Shown piece by piece: positions 13,001 through 25,000 of a DNA stretch of 64,000 bases (its first letter is position 1; the number at the start of each line of letters is the position of its first letter). The stretch spans positions 3,668,001 to 3,732,000 of the forward strand of contig NC_059545.1 in NCBI RefSeq assembly GCF_905220415.1. The letters are read 5' to 3'. The notes beneath the pieces were generated by a model. The model was not told where the DNA came from, ran no database searches, and was given only the letters and a program-made list of their open reading frames with translations. Both the position numbers and the translations under genes were made by a program. This DNA comes from Colias croceus (Eukaryota > Arthropoda > Insecta > Lepidoptera > Pieridae).

Positions 13001-16000
13001 ATTACTTGTGTGATAACTTCTCCCTTTTCCCCCTTTATGCCCTGATCACCACGATCACCTTTTTCCCCCTTTTCCCCATCTTTCCCCGGTATCCCCGGAG
13101 GTCCCATTGGTCCTGTGTCACCTTTCTCACCTATGATCGGCTCTTTTGTCTCTTCTATTTCCTGTCAACATAATACCTGACACTATTTGTTTCTAGCGAG
13201 TTTAAATGATCATGTTGAAAGACAAAATTTATGTATCAATTCTGAAAACTTAACTTTTATATTCGAACTTTGACACATACCGAACGTTAGAATTTTATCA
13301 TGAGCTACTATTAAGTATTCTGAGATTTTATTTTATAAGAAGAAAGGTTTTTAACTTAAGAGAGTAAAAATTGCAAAGAATTTATCTGTAAATTAAACAT
13401 TATAATGAACTAGCTTTCCACCCGCTGCTTCGCCCGCGCAGTCAAAAAAAAAACTCGCATAGTTCCCGTTCCCGTGGGATTTCCGGGATAAAACCTATCC
13501 TATTTCCCGGGATAAAAAGTAGCCTATGTCCTTTCTCGGGTATCAAAATATCTCTATACCAAATTTCATGCAAATTGGTTCAGTAGTTGAGGCGTGATTG
13601 AGTAACAGACAGACAGACAGAGTTACTTTCGCATTTATAATACTAGTATGGATTACTTAGTTAGCACTTTGACAAAAATGAAATGAAAGCGTATATTTAT
13701 TTGCAATAATATTATGACGCTAATATTTAAATACAGAGTCGTCAGTTATTCATTTAAATCAAAATAAAAGTAACATTACATTCTTCTTAGTACTTTTAAG
13801 TATATATTTTCTACAATCACCTTATATACCACAGTTCCAGGTGGTCCAGGTGGTCCTTGCGGTCCCATTGGTCCTGGAGGACCAGCATGTCCTTTTGCCC
13901 CATCATTACCGGGTTCGCCTTTAGAACCATCTCTACCATCTTTGCCTGGTATTCCATCATCACCTCTATCTCCGGGATCGCCTTTCAGACCGATTGGTCC
14001 TCTTTCCCCTTGTGGTCCCGGTGGACCCTTTTTGAATAAATGAGTACATATTTTTATATAAATAGAGATTAAAATATACGTGTAATCGTTATAATGTGAT
14101 AAAAGTTACATGATTTTTTGTGCAACTAAACATTCCACACACGGAGTAATAGCTATATACTCATATACTAATTTAGACTAAAATGTATTTATATATTGAT
14201 TTTCCATTCATGTACCTACATATTATTATGTCATATTACGTCATATTTAACGATTTGTAAAATTGGTTTTACAGCTTTCAGTCTGTCTTCAGTCAGTATG
14301 ATTTTTTAACAGCACGAGAAATGTTAATTTTCATATAACTCCACCAATTTATTTATTAAAAGTGCAATATCTTACCGTCTTACCGGATAATCCAACATCG
14401 CCGTCCTCCCCACGTGGTCCAGGCTCTCCAGGCGGCCCACGCATTTCGGGCATGCCACGTAGTAGTTCTGATACTACGTCTTTTGAGCATTTACAATCCT
14501 AAGGGGAAAATGTTATTTATTGTTAAATACCTAATTTTAATTTTTTTAAATGTATTGTAATAATATTATGTTGTTCAGGAAGTATGTCTATTGATACGTA
14601 GCCTATTCCTTTCATAAGAAGTTTTGATCTATCATAAGTATAGATTTAGAATTCGTGCAATAAATTTTGAATAAATGTCTGTACAGAAATGTACTGTAAA
14701 TGTAAATGTAGAGAAATGAATTCTTACTAAAGTTTACCAAAACATGTACAATTAACAATATTTGTGTTGATGCTGTAATTATTGGTTATTGGTAAACATT
14801 TGCTGTTTATTTCAATATACATAATTATGTTATCGTTATAAATAGTAATTAACTTACACCCCGGTCTCCTTTTTCTCCGCTAAATCCTTTGGGGCCTTGA
14901 ATACCGGGCGGTCCTTGAGGTCCCTGTGGTCCACTTACAGAGTTCCCGGGATCACCCTGTACAAAGATGAAGTTACGTTTAATTTCAATATGTATCATTC
15001 TTATGTTTTTTAGTCGATATGTAATACGACGCAGTCTACGATAACGCAAAAATTGTGTGCTATTTTATAACAAATCATATTATATCCTCTGGTGACGATA
15101 GTCTACTCGGGTTGTTTATGATAAAGAGAGTGTAAACAATAACAATAAAATCAATTTTCATATTTATAATGCACTTTTCTTAGTTCCACATACATATCAG
15201 ATTCATTCACATTTAAATTACAAGAACAATTAATTACCTTATCACCTTTTTCGCCCTTTTCGCTTTTTTGTACCTCTTCCAATTTCATAGGTTTGTCTTG
15301 TGTATCTGCAAATATTTTCGGCATATTTTATTTTTTTCTTCTTATAGTTAATATGAAAAAAAAACTTCCATCAAATATTCTTGGAATTGTTAAAAATTCG
15401 CATTACATTCACGATACACTTAGATGTCGATGGCATAACATATCTTCCATTAGTTAAATTATATATAATTTTATATCTTAAGTATTTAAATAAGAACGTA
15501 CCTTCATCATAATCATCCGTTGATAAATCTGTAAACTAAACATTCCATATAAGTATCATAATTAAATATTGTTCAAGTTTTGCATAACAACCCAAAAAAG
15601 CTATATTATATCATATTATAATTAGCTGCTACAATGCAAAGCAAAAGCAGAAACATAAAAAATAAAATAAATACTACACTAAAGCGACACACACAATATA
15701 GAAAATAACACATAATATAAAATACCAGTTGTTTTACATACGGTTCGTTTAAGAAAATCTGCTTTTGGGTTATCCTAAAAGATAAAATTATTGTCAATTT
15801 AGAAAAACCGGTGAATTTTAAAGCATAGACCAAAAGTGATGTTAATTTGCTTCTTCGAAGTAAATAGTCAAGGAAAAATTTCAGAGTATTGTCTTTATGA
15901 CAATATCACCGAATAAGGCGAAAAAAATTAGTATTAAAGTTAGAGATAGAAATAGTTATTAAACCATTTTATAAAATTTTCTCTAGAGCCATTTTAATAG

Positions 16001-19000
16001 GCAACATTTGACAGTTCAACAAAATTCAACAACGTAACCTAGTAACGACGACATAGAATAACAATATGATATTTCGTTTTGTTAGAACTGCACATTTGCT
16101 TAACTTTTTTAAATTACGGTTACATATTTATAATAATAATGACCAATACAAGTAATTTTAAGATTTCATTTTACTGATAAACCATTCTAAACATAATAAA
16201 CAATTTCTGAATTATTGAAGAACTGACGTCGCTACAATTATGTGTCAATAAACCTTTTTTCTTTTTAAATACCAGAGATGTTACTCTAAAAATCGAAATC
16301 TGACATCTAGAATTGAAAGTATTGATTACTTGTGAATAAAAATCATCATAAATTAATAAATTCGATTGACAAATGTTTCAAATCCGTATCGATTAATTCA
16401 CTATAATCGATGTTTTTGTACAAGTTACATCTCTTCGAAGATAAAATTGATAGACGTAAAATGTTGCCTATTAAATTGGCTCGACTATAAAAATATTCAG
16501 AGTTAATAACTATTTGTATCTTTGAAAATACATCTAAGTTAATGTTAATAGCTATTAACTTACATTGTTAATGGTGCCCGAATCATTGTCAGTCTACGGA
16601 AGAAATAATCAACAGTTAATAAACGTGAACCCTTTCAGCATAATATACCTAAACGTATAAAAGAAGAATAATCTTTCCCCTTAGTTATGTTAATAGAACA
16701 GAATCGGGAGTAAAGACGTCTTGAAGCAATATTAATTTCACTGTGGGAAAATGATGGCGCTAGATGACTAGCTCTGTCATTTTTCCACTATAGAATTAGT
16801 GCTGCACCTGTGTGCTGCACTAAGACATTATGGTAACCCAAGACAGTTTTGAAAGAAATTATAAAATACTAATCACCAGACAGAAAACCAATTTTATTAG
16901 ATAGGACCACGAATAAGTATTCAAGCTTAATAATATAGAAAGAACATTTAAAGAGCTTTCATCATAATTTACAATTGCTGACTTCTGAAGCATTGTACTT
17001 ATCGTACTGTTTGTCAGACTCATCAAGCGTTGACAGATAGAAGTAATTGCCCGCTATGGCGAGGCAATTTAAACGGAATAAACCCTTGACCGCTCAAGTA
17101 TTATCAAAAGCTGTGCTACTGTTCATCATTAACACAGCCTCAATGCGGTGGATAAATTTTAATCTTCTGAATATTATTGGCACCTTTTATATTGACAAAA
17201 GTGAGCGTAGTTTTATTATATGATGATTATTCTTCAATCATACAAAACATAGTATACAAGTATAATAAGAAATATAGGCGAAATACGCAAGTAGTGACAC
17301 ATAAATTAGTTCTACGAAGGCTAAGCGAACATTGACAAAATTGATGTAGTATCCATAACTTACGCTAAATGGTAGTGTGATATTCTGTAAAATAAAATAA
17401 TGTTAAAATGAGCTTTTTCGTATATATTAACAGTATTTTGGAATAATACTTACATCCGTGCAAATATCTTCGATTCCTTTACCGCCGGAGTATATTTTCA
17501 TCCGTTTTATTGAACCCTGGAAGTAAAGGGGATGTTAATTAGGTACTTAAATTTGTAACTGACAATTGAGTTTAAGTTTAATGTACAAAATAGAGCGAGT
17601 TTATTTATAAAAAAAAATCATTCGGCTTTCACTTGAATGCATGCATGAATTCATTCATTATAGATCAATCAAAGCAGATATTTTTAGAATGTCCACGTTA
17701 TAGTCATTGGCACAAAATATATGTGTATACTGTATAAAATGCATTTTACGAAACATGAATCGCGCCTTGCAGTACTCAATAACAAAATGATTGACTACGT
17801 TCAGTTGCGTTCTTTATGAGAGTAAAATGGTATGCTGGCATCGGCTCCGTATGGAGAGCGTAATAAAAATAGCATATTTTACTATATTATGGCGCAGATT
17901 TGATACACAACATATTTTATGAGATGCAGACAAGATGTAAAATATTACTGCGTCATCTAATATCCGTTCCCAATAATATAGTGAGGTGAAAATATCGCTG
18001 AAGGAAATTAAATTAAAATACGGTCTACATAAATAGACGTTTGAGAGTTATTCCAGTTTTGGGGTTTGGTAAATCCTTTCTAAATAGGTTTATAAATTTT
18101 GAGTTACCGCACAGATAAGGATTAATTGAATAAATGTTCAATTATTATTTTGCGTTACTAGGCATCATATCATAATTTCTAACTGAAAATAACGGTTATT
18201 AATCTGTTTAATCTAACACTCTTGTTCTATTAATTGACACAGTCTTATGAAGGTAGGTATGTTATAGTATAAGCGATCTTAAAGTTTCCGAAGTAATGAA
18301 ATTAACACCTCCTTATTAAGTGTTAGGGTTACAATAGGTACTATAGCGATAATCATGAGACTATGTAGAGGATTACGTTGATATAATCTTGAATTGGAAT
18401 TTACGATAGATATACCATTAGAAATAAAGACCTTTCCACAGATCAATCATTTGATAATTTTAAACCGTTCACGAGTACTTACTTCCAAAATCCTGACCAA
18501 TTATGAAATTTCCAAAAAATAGCCATTAATTATCACCTATTCCAGTAAAGTTACCTATCATTTCGTCGAAGAATCCTATTAAAGTGTGGTCACCGATACA
18601 CTGTCAACCGATACTCCGATACATCATCCCTGTTAAACCATTTTTCACACAATCTGATCGCCACAGCTACATATTAGTCCCTCAGGTTCGCGTGTCAATT
18701 TTTTCCCTTCTCAGTGACAGTGATTTATATGAGTCTGTTATTAGATATCTGGAGGTAATTCGTTAGAGGAGTATGGACAAATGAATTGAGTGTGGATGGA
18801 TACTGGTCAGGGTACTTTCTGTAGTAGAAATTAGGCTTATTACTCCGAGTGAGCAAGGATGGTTTGAGCCATTGAAACATTTGATTATCTTAATTAATGC
18901 CTTCTCCAATTCCACGTAATAATATTGTACTACTCAATTTTGTCTTGAGAAAATGATGAATGACAAAATATAATATTATTTCTAACCTAGGGCACCGAAT

Positions 19001-22000
19001 GCGTGCTCAGCAAGTTTTTTAAGATAAAATATTTATTTTTGTTTCCACAACACGCCAGGAGCTTTACCATATCCTTACCTTTTATTACAAGTTAATACCG
19101 CATGAAATATATTCTTATCACGATATTCACCGTAATCTTTCATATTTTATTATTCGTCGTCAAGATTTTGGCAAGAAAACAAAACGTGATACGTTTGCCA
19201 AGGAGACTGTTGATTTAATGGCATCAATACTTTCGACTTAAAAAGGAAGTAACTTGAGAAATTTTCAATATTTTTATGAAACACTAGAAATTGACGAACC
19301 GTCTAAATATCCGAGTTAAATAAAATTTCTCAAAAACATTATAATATTTCTTTTGAACTATCACAAAAAGCGACAGAACACAAGTGATAACTGCGTTAAA
19401 AACAACCGACTTCAAACTTGCACTTGCAAAATTTACAAATACCTACAGACAAAAATGCTTATAAAATAAAAACTACTGGGCCTATCCGAATAAAATTTTT
19501 ATGGGACCAATTCGACACCATCCCGCATCGAACAAAAAAAGAATCACGTAAATCGGTTCAGAAACCTCGGAGTAATCGGTGTACATACATAAAAAAAGAA
19601 AAAAAAAAATATACCGGCCGAATTGATAACCTCCTCCTTTTTTTTGAAGTCGGTTAAAAACAAATGCGTAACATAATACTACATAATATAAGATCATCTT
19701 CAGTCTTCAAAGTACATGAATGTAATGCAATATATTTACGAATGTTTAAACAATTTAGATACTTATTTGGACTGCCTCATACACAATGTAGTGAGTACAC
19801 AAGTACCATAAGCAGCTTTATTGTGCGGTGTAGACAGTTTCTCAGGTGCGCTCTATAACGTACTAGTGTTTTGATAGCAAATCACGTTATTGTCCAAAGC
19901 TTGCGATGTAGTAAATAATAAACGTACAATTATTTGGATAGTAGTTATGAGTTTATTTTCTAAACTTATCTATGCTATTTTATATTTATTCAATTTTAAG
20001 GAACAAGGTGTTGAATTCTTCCCTTATTCGTCAAAATTATTACAGACAAAAAGCCTGCGTATTCTTTTCTCAAAAAAATTACAGCATGCATAATATAATG
20101 CATGAATAGCAATTTTCACATTGTTTTCAAACATCGTACCTACGCTCTTATCGTAATGAAAAACTTATGCCATAAAGTACAAGTATTTTAAAGTATACCA
20201 TTCCAGCATTCAAACAAAACATATAAATTAAGGGGCTCACCAAGACATAAATCCGAAACGTGCGTCCAACTTTGCAGTGAACCGAAACGTATCCTCAAAA
20301 TCCTTACAAACGAGGGAAGGTAGAATTAAAATGGCAACACTTCGTATTCAAATGTCAAGCTGTGTGATGAATTCTGAGAATATATAGGCGGTTTTGTACT
20401 AGCACGGCTTTAGGTAAAAACACCGAATCAGAAATTAAGCCGGCTAACATATTATTCAGGATAAATCTGGATAAATACTTGTTCCGACGACAGCGTAATG
20501 AAATCGTGAGATTGGGCGCGAAACTACTCGTTTACAACTTTTATGACTGTGGAATAAGATTTTATAAAAGATTTATCGACGCTCGATAGAAATACTGGAA
20601 TAATAATTTCACCTCTATTTAGAATTATTTAATTGTTAATTAATATTGTGTTCATGGGCGTAGCTAGCCATGGGCTCAAGGTGGGGCAACAATAAAAAAT
20701 AATATGTAACTAGCTATATACCCAAAGTCATATCCAGGTCTTGGAACCTCAAATGCCAGCGGCACTTGCGAAGGCATTTGCGAAGGTATTTGCGAAGGCA
20801 TTTGCGAAGGCATTTGCGAAGGCATTTGCGAAGGCATTTGCGAAGTCATTTGCGAAGGCATTTGCGAATGCATTTGCGAAGGCATTTCCGAAGGCATTTG
20901 CGAAGGTATTTGCGAAGGCATTTGCGAAGGCATTTGCGAAGGCATTTGCGAAGGCACTTGCGAAGGCATTTGCGAAGTCATTTGCGAAGGCATTTGCGAA
21001 GTCATTTGCGAAGGCATTTGCGAATGCATTTGCGAAGGCATTTGCGAAGGCATTTGCGAAGGCATTTGCGAAGGCATTTGCGAAGACATTTGCGAAGGCA
21101 TTTGCGAATTCATTTGCGAATGCATTTGCGAAGGCATTTGCGAATGCATTTGCGAAGGCCTTTGCGAAGGCATTTGCGATGGCATTTGCGTGTAACACAA
21201 CAAAAGTGAAATTGGATAAGATAGTGGGGTAACTAATTACTGTAACTACACTCATTTTTCTTACAGTTCATGTAACATAGAACCCTCAGCTATTTTCTTT
21301 TTTCGTATGTAATTCGTTATTCGAATTATTCTTATTCAAAACACCTAATTGTTCACCTACCACACCACGAAATAGATCCAAAAATGTGTCCCTATCTTCA
21401 GCCGTTTGGTCGCTGGGCGCATGACAATTTGTTAGTCAGTCAATTTAGAGGTAAATAATACTAATTTAAAAGGTCGCGCATAAAGGTCGCATTTTCTGTG
21501 TCGACTGTCGACTTTCGAGAATCGAGTGTGAATTTTTTTACGGCTTAGTAGTTAGTACAGAGATAATTCAATTTTTAGATTTGGTTAAGTACCTTCCAGG
21601 TCACAGTAGCTACGCCCATGATTATGTGATTAGTGATTCACGAATTTAGCAATTAGCCGTCCCTCCAATAACTTAATATTTACTTTAAAATACGCAAGAT
21701 AAGATGCCCGCCTTATCTAACTTATAATAATAGATAGGTATCAATCAAGATAAATACGCCTATAAAATATAATAGACAGATATATAAGACGAATACAATA
21801 TAGACTTGATTTTTTATAAATATACCGTAATAATACAAAATACGATTTCAGCGAAGGGTGTTCTGCCTCATTGCGGCGTCTATTCAAATTCTTGCTTATT
21901 TTCATTTTTTACACTGAATAATTTTTTATCCGAGTGAACTTGAAAGCGTAGGTAATAAAACGCTATTTGGCTTATTTAACTTCTCCGTACGTATAATGAA

Positions 22001-25000
22001 TAATTTAAAACCTTTCTTTGTAATATACTAGCTCATAGCCGAGGCTTTCCTGTTTTTGGACTTGTAGGCGTAATATATTATAGTTTTTGAAGATTAAACA
22101 GAAAGTCTTTATTTTAATATTGACTCAATTATTGTATTGTATTGACTAGATGTAAGCATGTATAAGATTTTACATACATACATAACTACACAAATATAGA
22201 TAGGAAAGTAGATTAAGTATTTGATCCGCGTCCAAACATTTGAATACGTGATTATCGTTACGTTAATTATTTTCATTTCAACACTCAATTATTGCAGTTT
22301 CAAATTATTAAATGTCCATTAATTATTAACTATGACTAAGTGTTATTGAATATTATAAATGTGCGTGCAATTAATTAACCCTAGAGTTAAAAATGTCTGT
22401 ATAAAGTATCTACATTTCATACATTTCAATTTTCAATATACATTTGAGTTCACGAGGGGTGAATATACCTCGGGATTAACGTATATATCGTAAGCCTGGC
22501 ATCGTCACCTGAAGCAGATTTTTATACAAAAAGCTAAAAGATCTCTCGGGGCATGCCATCAGGCTAACTCGTGCGTGATCTAAAGCTTAAAAGGAAAGCT
22601 AAAAGAGATCCTATCCGAGCGACACGGGCGAGTGAGCACTGCAGAATACAAGACAAGACAAATACATGTAGGCGCCTGGTTATTATTGGTGTGGAATAAG
22701 AGCACATGTTCTATTTCTTTACATATATTTACATAACCTTTTCTTGTTTAGATGTGCCGGAGTCTCGTGATTATTACGATGTAATGTACAATTTTAAGTA
22801 ACGTGTGATGGATGGTTTTTTATATAAAGGTTCGCATAATTTTGTGTTGGTGCCTACAGCGTGTTTTGTTAGTTACGGGTCAGATTATTTAATATATTTT
22901 CTGATAAGTATTTTCAATTGTTATCCACTGCTGTTCTGTTAAAATATAGTTTGTCCTTGTTGGGGAGAAATTAAATTTTTTCTAGAATCTCCTAGTATTG
23001 GTAAAAATTACAAGTAGGTACTTAAATATATTTTCTAGATAAAATTTATTTCTCTTAATAATTAATGTCAACATTAATAAGCTTATTGAAAATTATTCTT
23101 TAATTAAATTGATGTAGTAAATTCCTAATCAAGTCCCTTTTGAAAAAAAAATAGTTACTGGCAAATAATGAGGTCGGATAGTGCCATCTACATTTTTATG
23201 ATTTCAATTTTTACACGAATAATTTTATTATAGCACCCTGATTTTGAAGACCTATAAGGAAACAAAGTACGTTTGATTAATCACTAGCTCCCTAAGCCAC
23301 TTGGTCTGCTCTTAAAAAGAATATTCACTTCGTCTGCTCTTAAAAAGAATATTCATTGCGTATTTTTGATAGATGCTCGTATTATTTTGCCCTTCTAGTG
23401 AAGGTACTGCTTTACTTGTGATTGTACCCAGTTTATTATATTAACCAATGCCACATAAATTTAAATAAGATAAAAAGGAAAAGAGAAAATGTATCACAGT
23501 AGAGCACAAATCAACATAACTTCACCATTTTCTATATGATTCATACTTCGATTCCTACCAAAAGAACCTTCCAGAACGCATACAAAAAACGACGTGCACT
23601 GCACATGGAAATAGGCGGTAAGTAGTTACTCCGCGAGAAATATGAGGGACGTGGAAGATTATGATAAGGCTTTTAGCTCAGTAAATCATCGGATTTCACG
23701 GTTGAAAGCTGAGGCAAATTTAAGGAAGACTGCAGCTTGGAACCGTGTAAGGTATTTGTTTGAAAGTAATGTGTTTGAAGTAGGGCGCGAGTTAGACATT
23801 ATTAGACTCAAAGGGGTTGTCTTTATTCAGAGGAATAGAATGTATAAAGTAATGTTCTATAGTTTCATGTCTATTTGTTGAGCTTACAATTGGCCTTATA
23901 AGCATTATTATATCAAATCGAAAAAGTTATATTATGGTAATAAGGTAGTACGTTTGTCTGATAATTGAATAAGTAATTTTTAAAGGTAGGTAACTTATAA
24001 AATACTAGGTTTCCGCCCGCGGCTTTGCCCGCGCAGTCAAAGAAAAATTCGCATAATTCCCGTTCCCGTGGGATTTCCGGGATTGCGTCATTTTCCCGGG
24101 ATAAAAAGTAGCCTATGTCCTTTCTCGAGTATCAAAATATCTCCATAACAAATTTCATGAAAATTGGTTCAGTAGTTTAGGCGTGATTGAGTAACAGACA
24201 GACAGAGTTACTTTCGCATTTATAATATTAGTATGGATATATGTATACTACCTCCGGCTGATCATCTCTACGTGTATACTAAGGACGATGACTGTGGTTG
24301 TGAAGTGAAACACATCCCTCAATCTTATGTTACTAACGAATTTAATGTTAAATTAAATTATGGATAGCGATTGCATAATAAAGGTTATAGATATGTTCAA
24401 TTCCTATAGCCTCAACCATTTTAAATGAATGAAATGTTTCCCAAAATGACGTTACTTCGTGCGTAAGTGATAAATAAATTTTCAATCTTTATACGTTTAA
24501 CCTACAAGAAAATGGAAAACAATTCAGTGTGACTTCAAAGGCGCTTAATTTTTCCATCACATAAATCTTTATTTAATATACAAGCGACATGAAATGAGAT
24601 CACGCTTGCGAACGTACCTTGAATTAATAATGCATGATCAACTAATGTTGTTTTAGTTTATTGCAATAATATGTAGAAAGGATGCAGATGTGAATGGCAA
24701 TGGCAGATGGCAGGAAATCGGAAGATTTAAATCATTCTAAGAAAAAAATAAATAATCAAATGCTGGAAATATCAAGCGTGACGAGAAAAAACGCTTTTCT
24801 TGTGAACTTTAATGTCAACAATGAATAATATATTCAAATACAAACCCTGGAATAAGACTTTTAAAATATATAGGTGATTTCATTTCGAGCTAATTAAATA
24901 TACTTAGTTAAACAGTGTGAAGTCCCATGTCCCCTAGTGGGGTAAGGGGCAGATGCACTATGCATCTGTTACACTGATCGATTTTCTTTAGAAACAAGTA

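Noticed and set aside
20676..21255. Long overlapping open frames (MPSQ, AKAF, RRHL and ANAF repeat proteins)
   Set aside because: They are all translations of one 12-bp stop-free tandem repeat, with no codon preference or start context.
22028..22075. ACTAGCTCATAGCCGAGGCTTTCCTG, resembling a Helitron 3' end
   Set aside because: Lacks the GC-rich hairpin and the internal landmarks of any of the families.
23642..23881. 79-codon plus-strand frame (MRDVEDYDKAFSSVNHRISR...)
   Set aside because: The words DYDKAFSSVNH recall reverse transcriptase, but the rest does not match, and there is no neighbouring coding sequence or splice context.
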